Source of the DNA: Cyanobacteria bacterium bin.51
Lineage (GTDB): Bacteria > Cyanobacteriota > Cyanobacteriia > PCC-6307 > Cyanobiaceae
Reading direction: 5' to 3'
DNA length: 41,781 nucleotides
Assembly: GCA_013203655.1 (NCBI GenBank)
Contig: JABMPN010000090.1
Span: 1-41,781, forward strand
Shown: positions 1 to 7,672 of the stretch, in pieces
Position numbering within the stretch: position 1 is the first letter of the stretch
Layout: every line of letters starts with the position of its first letter
Program-made: the position numbers and the translations under genes
Notes under the pieces: model-generated
What the model saw: only the letters and a program-made list of their open reading frames with translations
Database searches by the model: none
What the model was told of the DNA's origin: nothing

Positions 1-582
1 GCGGCGGTGAAGGCCCAGAGCGACCTGATCTGCACCAGCAGCAACGCCGTGCGCCTGGTGCAGCAGCTGCCCGCCGAGCGGCCGATCCTGTTCGCCCCCG
101 ACCAGAACCTCGGCCGCTGGGTGGCCCAACAGAGTGGCCGTGAGCTCACCCTCTGGCCCGGCAGCTGCATCGTGCACGAAACCTTCAGCGAGGAGGCCGT
201 GCTGCGGCTGAAGCTGGAGCAGCCGCAGGCCGAAGTGATCGCCCACCCGGAATGCCAGCCCAACCTGCTCGATCTCGCCGACTTCATCGGCTCCACCAGC
301 AAGCTGCTGGCCCGTGCGGCCGCCAGCCCGGCACCAGGTTTCATCGTGTTGACCGAGCCCGGCATCCTGCACCAGATGCGGCGCCAGGTGCCGGGCAAGA
401 GTTTCCATGAGGTGCCGGGTCTCGACGGCTGCAGCTGCAACGCCTGCCCCTACATGCGACTGAACACGCTGGAGAAGCTCTGGCATTGCCTCGAGACGAT
501 GGCGCCGGCGATCGAGCTCGACGAAGCCATGCGGCTAAAGGCCCTGGCGCCGATTCAGCGGATGCTGGAACTGAGCGCCTGA
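1..582 (+). CDS. nadA: Quinolinate synthase NadA, 3' part (5' end outside window)
   Basis: NadA is a cytosolic 4Fe-4S enzyme that condenses iminoaspartate with dihydroxyacetone phosphate to quinolinate in de novo NAD synthesis. The reading frame is open from base 1, so the gene starts upstream of the window and the GTG at 7 is internal. Visible family landmarks are CTSSNAV, a PDQNLGRWV segment, the cluster-ligand region with HPEC, the GSTSKL phosphate-binding stretch, and the C-terminal CSCNACPYM that carries the last cluster cysteine, followed by MRLNTLEKL. It ends 15 bases from the convergent class I aldolase. Identification is firm; only the N-terminal part is missing. Confidence 0.95.
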   Translation, partial: AAVKAQSDLICTSSNAVRLVQQLPAERPILFAPDQNLGRWVAQQSGRELTLWPGSCIVHETFSEEAVLRLKLEQPQAEVIAHPECQPNLLDLADFIGSTSKLLARAAASPAPGFIVLTEPGILHQMRRQVPGKSFHEVPGLDGCSCNACPYMRLNTLEKLWHCLETMAPAIELDEAMRLKALAPIQRMLELSA

Positions 583-597
583 AGCGGGGCTCGAAGC

Positions 598-1683
598 TCA
601 GTAGCTGTAGTTCGCCACAAACAGCGAGCCCTTTTCGTCTGAGGGTTCCGAGCCGGGCACGTAAGCGCCACGGGCAGCGGCGCCGTTGGCCCTGGCGCGG
701 GCCAGCAGGGCCGCCTGACCCGCTGCAAAATCATGGCCCTTCCACTGGCTGAGGCACGAATGCTGCAGGGCACGGCCAAAGGAGAAGCCCAGATGCCAGG
801 GAGCTTCGGCGGCGGCAGCGTTGATGGCGGAGAGAAACACACTGGCCTCCTCCTCGCCCAGTCCGCCGGAGAGAAACAGGATGGCCGGCACAGCGGGGGG
901 CACGCTGCGCTTGAGAGTGCGCAGGCTGAAATCGGCCACCTCCTCAGGGCTGGGGCGCTCGGAGCAGTCGGCGCCGGGAAGGGTCATCGAGGGCTTGAGC
1001 AAGGTGCCCTCCAGAAACACTCCATTGAGCCCGAGGGCTCCATAAACCGTGCGCAGCACCCATTCCTGCAGGGCGGCGGTGGTGAGGATGTCGTGGTCGC
1101 CATCCATCAGGATCTCCGGCTCCACGATCGGCACCAGGCCCTCGTCCTGCACGGTGCGGGCATAGCGGGCCAACCCCCAGGCGTTTTCACGCACGCACAG
1201 CTCCGACGGGCAACCATCGGCTGAGATGCGCAGCACCGCCCGCCATTTAGCGAAGCGGGCGCCCTGGGCATAGGCGCTCGCGGCCCGCTCCCGCAGCCCC
1301 TCAAGCCCGGTGCACCAGCTTTCGCCGGGCAGGCCACCGGCCAGGGGCTCAACGCCCAGATCCAGCTTGATGCCAGCGATCAGACCCTGCTGCTTGAAAC
1401 AATCGACGATCGAGGTGCCCGCTTGGCCTGAAACGGCGGCAGCCTGCTGGAACAGGGTTTCCTCGTAGAGAATCACGCCACTGATCCATTCGCCCAGGCC
1501 AGGGGCCGTAGCCAGCAGGGTGCGATAGGCGCGGCGGTGCTCTTCACTGTTCTCCAGGCCGATCGCCGCAAAGCGCTTGCCGATCGTGCCGGTGGATTCA
1601 TCGGCCGCGAGCAGACCGCTGCCAGGCCTGGCCAGGGCGGCGGCGGTGGCCTCCAGCTCCTCGCGATAGGTGTCGAGTGCCAT
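598..1683 (-). CDS. Class I (Schiff-base) fructose-bisphosphate aldolase
   Basis: Catalyses reversible cleavage of fructose 1,6-bisphosphate to two triose phosphates (and usually sedoheptulose bisphosphate) in glycolysis and the Calvin cycle, without a metal. The 361-residue length fits the eukaryote-like class I family. Visible catalytic positions are Asp28 (AADEST), Lys106 (GIKLD), Lys146 (FAKWR), Glu188 (VEPE) and the Schiff-base Lys230 (GTLLKPSM). The chain ends in tyrosine (ANYSY), as expected for the mobile C-terminal tail. ATG start at 1683; the divergent exonuclease gene starts 98 bases away, so the promoters lie back to back. An unrelated class II aldolase begins at 41171. Confidence 0.95.
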   Translation of the reverse strand: MALDTYREELEATAAALARPGSGLLAADESTGTIGKRFAAIGLENSEEHRRAYRTLLATAPGLGEWISGVILYEETLFQQAAAVSGQAGTSIVDCFKQQGLIAGIKLDLGVEPLAGGLPGESWCTGLEGLRERAASAYAQGARFAKWRAVLRISADGCPSELCVRENAWGLARYARTVQDEGLVPIVEPEILMDGDHDILTTAALQEWVLRTVYGALGLNGVFLEGTLLKPSMTLPGADCSERPSPEEVADFSLRTLKRSVPPAVPAILFLSGGLGEEEASVFLSAINAAAAEAPWHLGFSFGRALQHSCLSQWKGHDFAAGQAALLARARANGAAARGAYVPGSEPSDEKGSLFVANYSY

Positions 1684-1781
1684 GGGGCCAACGGCGATGC
1701 GGGGTCCATGGCTAACGGGGAGGGGCCGCCGCCGTCAACGCCACGGGGAGGCCAGGATGGCCGCGCCCGCACCGGCGCGCC

Positions 1782-2828
1782 ATGGCCCTGCCCCGCGACG
1801 GCCTGATCCAGCTCACCCCGCAAGGGCTCTATTGCCCGGCGGCAGATGCCTGGATCGACCCCTGGCGGCCGGTGCCCCGGGCCCTGATCACCCACGCCCA
1901 CGCCGACCATGCCCGTCCCGGCAGTGGCGCCTATTGGGCCGTGGCCAGCGGCGAAGGCGTGCTGCGCCAGCGGCTGGGCCAGGCCATCGCGCTCACGGCA
2001 GTGGACTACGGCCAGGAGCTGAAGCTGGGTGACGCCACCCTGTCGTTCCACAGCGCCGGCCACGTGCTGGGCTCCGCCCAGATCCGCCTGAGCGCCGGCG
2101 CTGAAACCTGGCTGATCAGCGGCGACTACAAACGCGATGCCGACCCCAGCTGCGCGCCGTTCGAGCCGGTGCACGCCGATGTGCTGATCACCGAGGCCAC
2201 CTTCGGCCTGCCGATCTACCGCTGGCAGCCGGGCCGGGAGGTTGCTTCCGAGATCCTGAGCTGGTGGAAGGCCGCACCGGAGCGGCCATCGCTGCTGTTC
2301 GCCTATGCCTTCGGCAAGGCGCAACGGCTGCTGGCGGAATTGGCGGCGCTGGGGGTGGAGGAGGAGGTGCTGCTGCATGGCGCCGTGCAGACCCTGATGG
2401 CTCCCTACCGATCCCAAGGCATCGTGCTGCCGCCGACGCGGCCGGTCAGCGAACTTCCCCGGAGCGAATCACTGGCAGGCCGGCTGGTGATTGCGCCGCC
2501 CTCAGCCCACCGCTCGGTGTGGATGAAACGTTTCAAGGCCCCGCAGACGGCCTTCGTGAGCGGCTGGATGGCGGTGCGCGGCGCCCGGCGGCGGCGCGGC
2601 TACGAGCGCGGCTTCACCCTCAGCGATCACGCTGACTGGGACGGCCTGCTGCGCAGCGTGCACGACTCTGGCGCCCGCCAGGTGTATGTGACCCACGGCA
2701 ACAGCGACGGCCTGGCCCGTTACCTGCGCGAGCAGGAAGGGATCGCCGCCGAACCGCTGCAGGGGGCCTTTGAAGTGGAGCACTCAGGGGAGGACGGGGT
2801 TGCCGGTGGGGTCGAGCCGCTGGGCTGA
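1782..2828 (+). CDS. Ligase-associated MBL-fold DNA exonuclease
   Basis: Metallo-beta-lactamase fold nuclease of the beta-CASP-like type found with bacterial ATP-dependent ligases; the family is described as an Mn-dependent DNA nuclease. At residues 37-43 the protein shows THAHADH, giving the HxHxDH metal motif, then SAGHVLGSAQ, SGDYKRD, LSDHADW and THGN, which complete the two-metal site. The 348-residue length suits the family. ATG start at 1782, in line with the N-terminal motif spacing of relatives. It is the first of four repair genes on this strand (ligase 5653, helicase 10223, PdeM 16192), but unlike most such clusters the next member is about 2.8 kb away behind an OCP island. Confidence 0.9.
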   Translation: MALPRDGLIQLTPQGLYCPAADAWIDPWRPVPRALITHAHADHARPGSGAYWAVASGEGVLRQRLGQAIALTAVDYGQELKLGDATLSFHSAGHVLGSAQIRLSAGAETWLISGDYKRDADPSCAPFEPVHADVLITEATFGLPIYRWQPGREVASEILSWWKAAPERPSLLFAYAFGKAQRLLAELAALGVEEEVLLHGAVQTLMAPYRSQGIVLPPTRPVSELPRSESLAGRLVIAPPSAHRSVWMKRFKAPQTAFVSGWMAVRGARRRRGYERGFTLSDHADWDGLLRSVHDSGARQVYVTHGNSDGLARYLREQEGIAAEPLQGAFEVEHSGEDGVAGGVEPLG

Positions 2829-3029
2829 ATCCAGATCACTGGTTCCCAAGACGGACAGCACTGCTGGACTCTCAAGGATTGGAAGCGCCAAAGGAGGCCG
2901 GATGCGGCCTGCACCCTTCTTCGCACGCTCCGTTGTGATCAAAAAAGCGCGAACCTGCGACATGGCAACGGGCACTCTCACCAAATCAGAGCGGAGAAGC
3001 AAGCGGCCAAGACATCATTTAAGCGCAGA

Positions 3030-3115
3030 TATAATAGTGCAGCCTTGCCAGCCCTGGCTCCAGCCAGACTTGCCATATTGCAAGAGACTGAAAGAGAACT
3101 TGTGGGCAGTTCTCT
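3030..3115 (+). ncRNA. Possible small RNA or upstream leader (weak candidate)
   Basis: An exact TATAAT hexamer at 3030-3035 is followed about 58 bases later by a perfect hairpin: AGAGAACT (3093-3100), loop of seven, AGTTCTCT (3108-3115). No good -35 hexamer is visible 16-18 bases before the TATAAT, and the hairpin is followed by CTCGCTGC rather than a T-run, so it is not a clear terminator. The arrangement would fit a short transcript or the start of a 400-base ocp leader. This is inference from motifs only. Confidence 0.2.
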
Positions 3116-3425
3116 CTCGCTGCAATTAGCCTATCGCTACGGAACGAAAAATCACCAAAGTAAACGAAATATTAATCCATAGGACAGACTTGCGCTGCCA
3201 TCATGCACACCCATAGCGACTCTGAGTCGCAAACAACAAGAAGAGCACAAAATAAAGCAATAGGCAGAAGACTCAAGGCATAGCTGCCGAGCTCATCCCA
3301 TCATATCAACCATATAATTTATCGCCTTTTCAGCCATTTCAATCACTTAACTCCATGATCATTAATACCAATCAAAAGCGGTCACACGGGAGCCTCAAGG
3401 CATCGCAATGCAGCACATTAGCAGG

Positions 3426-3431
3426 CTAGAA
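3426..3431 (+). promoter_or_regulatory. Possible -10 element of the ocp promoter
   Basis: TAGAAT stands 23 bases before the ocp ATG, giving a predicted short untranslated leader of roughly 15-20 bases. There is no recognisable -35 box at the right distance, so the assignment is tentative. The same hexamer occurs in front of feoA at 7381. Confidence 0.3.
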
Positions 3432-3454
3432 TAATTGTTCGAAGAATCGAAAAG

Positions 3455-4420
3455 ATGCCTTTTACAATTGAGTCAGCTCGCACTATTTTTCCTGAAACGC
3501 TGGCAGCGGATGTGGTGCCAGCCACGATTGTCCGATTCAACAAACTGGAAGTCGAAGACAAATTGGCGTTGATTTGGTTTGCCTACCAGGAAATGGGAAA
3601 GACACTCTCAGTCACAACCCCCGACCCTGTGAATATGCAATTTGCCAGCAGTACACTGAGCCAGATCAAGTTGATGGATTACAGTGAACAAGTGCAATTA
3701 ATGCGCGACCTGGCCAGTCGGACGGATCGACCTATCTGCCGTATATATGCCACCTGGTCAGTGAATATCAAACTCGGCTTTTGGTTCCAATTGGGCCAAT
3801 GGATGGAAGAGGGTATTGTCACTCCGATTCCTCAAAATTACCAACTTTCAGCCAATGCCTTTGCTGTCCTGCAAGCCATTCGAGATGTTGTCGATCCAGG
3901 TCAACAAATTACGATTCTGCGCAATGCCGTGGTGGATATGGGTTTCGATACGGCCCAGTTGGGCAGTTACAGCTCAGTGACAGAACCGTTGATACCACCG
4001 ATAGAGAAGGCCAAGCGCAAGCCGATTACTGAAATTCCTGGCGTGGAAAATCCTGTAATCCGAGACTATATAGAAAATCTGAATGCCAACGATTTTGACG
4101 CCTTGCTACACCTCTTTGCTTTGGATGGAGCCTTGCAACCCCCTTTCCAGCGTCCGATTGTTGGACACACTGCTCTACTTCGCTTCTTCCGAGAAGATTG
4201 CCAGAACCTAAGCTTGTTGCCAGAACGGGGCATCACGGAACCTGACGACGATAACTACACCCGGATCAAGGTTACGGGCAAAGTGCAAACCCCATGGTTT
4301 GGCAAGGATGTGGGCATGAACGTTTCCTGGCGCTTCCTCCTCAATCCGGAGAACAAGATCTACTTTGTAGCCATTGACTTACTAGCTTCTGCTCAGGAGT
4401 TACTGAACCTGGCTCCTTAA
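3455..4420 (+). CDS. ocp: Orange carotenoid protein (OCP1-like)
   Basis: Water-soluble photoactive carotenoid protein that quenches phycobilisome excitation under strong blue light and scavenges singlet oxygen. Both domains are present: an all-helical N-terminal carotenoid domain (about 1-165) and an NTF2-like C-terminal domain (about 195-318). By alignment from memory to the Synechocystis protein, the keto-carotenoid hydrogen-bond pair is Tyr205 and Trp292, and the N-domain pocket aromatics Trp41, Tyr44 and Trp110 are kept. Arg156 matches Arg155 of the interdomain salt bridge; its partner Glu244 is replaced by Asp248. The linker (about 165-196) is rich in Pro and Lys. No frp or carotenoid ketolase gene is nearby. 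Base composition is clearly less GC-rich than neighbouring genes. Confidence 0.95.
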   Translation: MPFTIESARTIFPETLAADVVPATIVRFNKLEVEDKLALIWFAYQEMGKTLSVTTPDPVNMQFASSTLSQIKLMDYSEQVQLMRDLASRTDRPICRIYATWSVNIKLGFWFQLGQWMEEGIVTPIPQNYQLSANAFAVLQAIRDVVDPGQQITILRNAVVDMGFDTAQLGSYSSVTEPLIPPIEKAKRKPITEIPGVENPVIRDYIENLNANDFDALLHLFALDGALQPPFQRPIVGHTALLRFFREDCQNLSLLPERGITEPDDDNYTRIKVTGKVQTPWFGKDVGMNVSWRFLLNPENKIYFVAIDLLASAQELLNLAP

Positions 4421-4423
4421 GTT

Positions 4424-4546
4424 TTCTCATACCCGCTGCGGCCCGTCAATTCGATGATCGAGTTCAAGCAGATCACCGCGGGAGTCAGCCTGGACAAGGC
4501 AGTAGCGAGTGGCCAGCTCCTGACAGGGATCCAGCTGGTATGAGAA
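4424..4546. repeat. 123-base element bounded by 15-base imperfect inverted repeats
   Basis: TTCTCATACCCGCTG (4424-4438) is matched by CAGCTGGTATGAGAA (4532-4546), an inverted repeat with 14 of 15 positions paired. It fills nearly the whole gap between the convergent ocp and BASS genes. The interior is more GC-rich than the genes either side and is open in the ocp frame after its stop, with an ATG at 4454 leading to a 29-residue frame closed at 4543. I do not recognise that peptide. No target-site duplication is evident. It may be a MITE-like remnant or a long hairpin acting as a two-way terminator. Confidence 0.5.
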
Positions 4547-4550
4547 GAGC

Positions 4551-5432
4551 TCAGTACTTTGAGAGAAGCGCCCTACCGTTCAGTTGTCGGCCATAGAGAA
4601 TGGCAACGAATCCAGTGCCATACATCAACAAACTGTAAACAGCAGCGGGCACAGCCATCTCTGGGTTGTTGAGTAGTCCAGCGGTAATCGCGATCGCCAA
4701 CGTTCCATTCTGAATGCCCACTTCAATGGCCAGGCAGATCTGTTGGGCTCGCGGCAGCTGAAACAACTGTCCAGCCAAGAGCCCTGCCAGCATGGCCAGC
4801 AGGTTCAGCAGCACCACCCCGATCCCCACCTGAACCAGAAATCCTGGCAGTTTGCTGCCTTCACGGACCAGCAAGAGCAGAATGATCAGGGTCAGCAATC
4901 CCACAGCAAGGCGGCTCATGGACTTCTCGAGGCGACCTGCTGAGTGAGGAAACAGATGACGGATGGCCATGCCAATCGCAATCGGCAGCAGGGTGATCAC
5001 AAAAATCTGCTGCATGGTCGATCCGATCGGCAGCGCAATTGCGGCACTATCTCCCAGAAAATGCTGGAGAGCCAGATTCGTCAGAATCGGAATCGTAAAA
5101 ACCGTGATAACACTGTTGATTGCCGTGAGCGTCACCGATAGGGCAACATCGCCCTTGGCCAGATAGGTGATCAGATTCGATGAAGGGCCACCCGGACAGA
5201 GGGCTACCACAATCAACCCAACAGCAAGGTCTGGCTGCATGGGAACGAAGATTGCAATCAACGCACCCAGCAGCGGCAACAACACAATCTGGCAAAACTT
5301 ACCCACTGCAACGGCCTTGGGATAGCGCGTGATGCGTTTGAAATCGTCGGCAACCAGGCTCAACCCCATCCCCAGCATGACAACCGCCAAAGCCAGTGGC
5401 AGTAAGATAGCGGTGAAAAAACTACTCTGCAT
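4551..5432 (-). CDS. BASS-family (bile acid:sodium symporter-like) transporter
   Basis: Inner-membrane carrier of the bile acid:sodium symporter superfamily; cyanobacterial relatives move bicarbonate, pyruvate or other organic anions with Na+, and the substrate here cannot be told from sequence. The protein of 293 residues has 9-10 hydrophobic segments, starting with MQSSFFTAILLPLALAVVM. Family hallmarks are LCPGGPSSNLITYLAKGD (helix 4 crossover with GGxxSN) and EVGIQNGTLAIAI (helix 9 crossover). I chose the ATG at 5432 because the longer frame begins with a TTG at 5462. It converges on ocp and shares its A/T-richer composition, suggesting both arrived together. Confidence 0.88.
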   Translation of the reverse strand: MQSSFFTAILLPLALAVVMLGMGLSLVADDFKRITRYPKAVAVGKFCQIVLLPLLGALIAIFVPMQPDLAVGLIVVALCPGGPSSNLITYLAKGDVALSVTLTAINSVITVFTIPILTNLALQHFLGDSAAIALPIGSTMQQIFVITLLPIAIGMAIRHLFPHSAGRLEKSMSRLAVGLLTLIILLLLVREGSKLPGFLVQVGIGVVLLNLLAMLAGLLAGQLFQLPRAQQICLAIEVGIQNGTLAIAITAGLLNNPEMAVPAAVYSLLMYGTGFVAILYGRQLNGRALLSKY

Positions 5433-5486
5433 CAGTGACAGATTCAGGAAGCAGGAGAGCAAAGAAATCGTTCAAAATACAGGACC

Positions 5487-5594
5487 TCAACCCCGCCCAT
5501 ACTCGATCACCACCATCACTGTGTTGCGTTCCATCGACCCCTTATCAACTTCAAGTTGGTCCGTCTGCTGCTCCTGGCTGATCACCTCGCTCAT
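5487..5594 (-). CDS. Possible small acidic protein (35 aa), unrecognised
   Basis: On the minus strand just upstream of the BASS gene an ATG at 5594 opens a 35-residue frame beginning MSEVISQEQQTDQLEVD and ending VMVVIEYGRG. The same frame stays open further upstream to an ATG at 5654, giving 55 residues; that ATG overlaps the ligase ATG inside the shared CATG at 5652-5655. The peptide is hydrophilic with a beta-prone tail and has no membrane segment. The palindrome CAACTTCAAGTTG (5546-5558) lies within it. There is no strong ribosome-binding site. It may be a real microprotein, a remnant, or chance. Confidence 0.3.
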   Translation of the reverse strand: MSEVISQEQQTDQLEVDKGSMERNTVMVVIEYGRG

Positions 5595-5652
5595 CACAGC
5601 GCCTGAACTGTCTGGGGCAGTGTGAAGCACGTTCCGCTTGAGCAGGCTGCCC

Positions 5653-7383
5653 ATGCGCGAGTTCTGCGCCCTCTATGAGCAGCTCGACCGCAGCCCTGGC
5701 ACCAACGCCCGGGTGGAAGCGCTGCAGACCTACCTCGCGGCAGTGGATCCAGCCGACGGGGCCTGGGCGCTCAGCCTGTTGCTCGGCAAACGACGCAAGC
5801 GCCTGATCACCGGCCGGCGCCTGCGCGAGATCGCCCTGGCGGCCTCGGGTTTGCCCGAATGGTTGTTCGACGACTGCCACGCCCAGGTGGGCGACAGTGC
5901 CGAAACCATCGCCCTGCTACTGCCCCAGCTGGCGCTGCCCGAGGTCGAGCTGATCGAGCAGCCGCTGGCGGAGTGGATGGGTGAGCGGCTGCCGGCGATC
6001 GCGGCGCTGGAGGCCGCCGCCCAGGCCGAAGCCGTGCTCAGCACCTGGGCGGGCCTGCCGCCGGGCCAGGCCTTCCTGTTCAACAAATTGCTCACCGGTG
6101 GCCTGCGGGTGGGCGTGTCCACGGGGCTGGTGACCCGGGGCCTGGCGCGGGTGGCGGGGCTGGAAGACGCCGAGATCGCCCAGCGGTTGATGGGTGGCCT
6201 CGAGCCCAGCGCCGAATCTTTCCGCGCCCTGCTCGCCCCGCTGGCGGAGGCGGGGGCGGTGCCGGCGAGTCGGCCCTATCCCTTCTTTCTGGCCAGCCCT
6301 CTCGATCCGGCACAACTGCAGGGCTGGGATCCAGCCGACTGGCGGGCGGAATGGAAATGGGACGGCATCCGCGGCCAGTTGATCCGCCGCGCCGGCACCA
6401 GCTTCCTCTGGAGCCGTGGCGAAGAGCTCGTGAACGAGAGCTTCCCCGAGCTGGTGAGCCTCGGAGAGGCCCTGCCGGAGGGCACCGTGATCGATGGCGA
6501 AGTGATCGTCTGGGGCAGCGGCGAAAAGCGGCCCCAGAGCTTTGCAACCCTGCAGCGGCGGCTGGGCCGCAAGAGCGTGGGGGCTAGCCTCCGCCGCCAG
6601 TGCCCGATGGCCTTCGTGGCCTACGACCTGCTCGAGTCCGTCGGCGCCGACCGGCGTGAGGAGCCGCTGCAGCAGCGCCTGCAGCGGCTGGAGGCCCTGA
6701 TCGCCTCGGTGGCCCAAGGCGATCATCCCGAGCGGCAGCGGCTGCGGCTCTCGCCAGGGCTGACCCTGGGTGATTGGCAGGAGCTGGAGCAGCAGCGTGA
6801 CCGTGCTCGCGGGCTGGGCGCCGAGGGGCTGATGCTCAAGCGGCTGGCGTCGCCCTACCGCTCCGGCCGTCGCCGCGGCGACTGGTGGAAGCACAAGCTC
6901 GAACCGCTCCACCTCGATGCGGTGCTGCTCTACGCCCAGGCCGGCAGGGGCCGTCGCGCCAACCTCCACACCGACTACACCTTCGGCCTCTGGAGCCACC
7001 CGCCGGGGTCTGCCGGCATGGCCAGCGACACGACCGGCGAGCAGAACGCCGCCGGTGGTGAACCCCAACTGATGACCTTCGCCAAGGCCTACTCGGGTCT
7101 CAATGATGCCGAGATCACGGAGCTCGACCGTTGGATCCGCCGCCACACCACCGAGCGATTCGGGCCGGTGCGAGCGGTGGAGCCCCTGCAGGTGTTCGAG
7201 CTGGCCTTCGAAGGCCTGCAACCCTCTAAACGCCACAAGAGTGGCCTGGCGGTGCGCTTCCCACGCATCTCCCGCTGGCGCCGCGACAAACCGGCGGCGG
7301 AGGCCGACAGCCTTGAGAGTGCTCTGGAATTGATGCGTGACGTGGAGGCCAGACCAGGATCTGGGGCTACGAATCAAGGTTAG
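5653..7383 (+). CDS. ATP-dependent DNA ligase, ligase-associated repair cluster type
   Basis: Seals nicks in duplex DNA through a covalent lysyl-AMP intermediate. It has an N-terminal DNA-binding domain (about 1-210), then the nucleotidyltransferase motif KWDGIR with catalytic Lys235, IDGEVI (motif III-type acidic residue), EGLMLKR (motif IV) and WWKHKL (motif V), followed by an OB domain. The ATG at 5653 gives MREFCALYEQLD, the usual beginning of this family; the frame extends to a TTG at 5638 but that seems less likely. An insertion of about 25 Gly/Ser/Ala-rich residues (around 449-475) interrupts the OB domain near HTDYTFGLW. This ligase would act besides the essential NAD-dependent LigA, which is not in the window. 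feoA follows 27 bases later. Confidence 0.93.
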   Translation: MREFCALYEQLDRSPGTNARVEALQTYLAAVDPADGAWALSLLLGKRRKRLITGRRLREIALAASGLPEWLFDDCHAQVGDSAETIALLLPQLALPEVELIEQPLAEWMGERLPAIAALEAAAQAEAVLSTWAGLPPGQAFLFNKLLTGGLRVGVSTGLVTRGLARVAGLEDAEIAQRLMGGLEPSAESFRALLAPLAEAGAVPASRPYPFFLASPLDPAQLQGWDPADWRAEWKWDGIRGQLIRRAGTSFLWSRGEELVNESFPELVSLGEALPEGTVIDGEVIVWGSGEKRPQSFATLQRRLGRKSVGASLRRQCPMAFVAYDLLESVGADRREEPLQQRLQRLEALIASVAQGDHPERQRLRLSPGLTLGDWQELEQQRDRARGLGAEGLMLKRLASPYRSGRRRGDWWKHKLEPLHLDAVLLYAQAGRGRRANLHTDYTFGLWSHPPGSAGMASDTTGEQNAAGGEPQLMTFAKAYSGLNDAEITELDRWIRRHTTERFGPVRAVEPLQVFELAFEGLQPSKRHKSGLAVRFPRISRWRRDKPAAEADSLESALELMRDVEARPGSGATNQG

Positions 7384-7401
7384 AATAGATAAATCATTCG
7401 A
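7381..7401 (+). promoter_or_regulatory. Putative feoA promoter with Fur-box-like sequence
   Basis: In the 27-base gap before feoA the sequence turns A/T-rich. TAGAAT (7381-7386), overlapping the ligase stop, resembles a -10 element. GATAAATCATTC (7387-7398) resembles half of the classical Fur box (GATAATCATTATC) with one extra base and lies where a repressor would cover the transcription start. Location before an iron-transport gene supports the reading, but the palindrome is imperfect. Confidence 0.35.
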
Positions 7402-7410
7402 ACCATCATC

Positions 7411-7644
7411 GTGCCACTGAGCCTGGTTGGGAAAGGACAGATCGTTTGCATCAACAGCTTGCCCATGCATGCGGATCTGCAGCGGCGTCTTCGGGCCATG
7501 GGCATCAAGCCCGGAGCCAATGTTGAGGTGCTGCGGCGGGGGCGACCAGGCGGAATTCTGCATGTGGCCAGCGGCATGGTCGAATTCATGCTCAGGCATG
7601 AGCAAGCCACACAGATTGAAGTCACCCCTGTGGCCAGGCCCTGA
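7411..7644 (+). CDS. feoA: FeoA-family ferrous iron transport protein
   Basis: Small cytosolic SH3-like protein thought to act with FeoB in Fe(II) uptake. The 77 residues show the usual pattern LPMHADLQRRLRAMGIKPGANVEVLRRG, followed by the GGILHV...GMVEFMLRHEQATQIEV beta-strand half. GTG start at 7411. Most feoA genes precede feoB on the same strand; here it sits after the ligase gene and converges with feoB, leaving only 28 bases between the two stops. The pair therefore cannot share a transcript. Confidence 0.9.
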   Translation: MPLSLVGKGQIVCINSLPMHADLQRRLRAMGIKPGANVEVLRRGRPGGILHVASGMVEFMLRHEQATQIEVTPVARP

Positions 7645-7672
7645 AGCCAGCCACCCATAGCCAGCACTTGCG

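Larger units (their letters stand above)
2829..3454. other. 626-base gene-free A/T-rich leader region upstream of OCP
   Basis: I see no convincing gene here. Composition shifts from the GC-rich style of the exonuclease to A/T-rich DNA after about 2930. The region holds an exact TATAAT at 3030-3035, a perfect 8-base-stem hairpin at 3093-3115 and a 6-base-stem hairpin at 3216-3230. Close to the OCP start there is a TAGAAT hexamer. The word CTCAAGGCAT occurs twice (about 3273 and 3394). This could be a long regulated leader, a small-RNA locus, or imported DNA accompanying ocp. Confidence 0.6.

Noticed and set aside
5917-7605. 562-residue minus-strand frame opposite the ligase gene
   Set aside because: Antisense to a ligase with all catalytic motifs; the composition is His/Gln/Arg-rich as expected from the reverse of GC-rich codons, with no recognisable domain.
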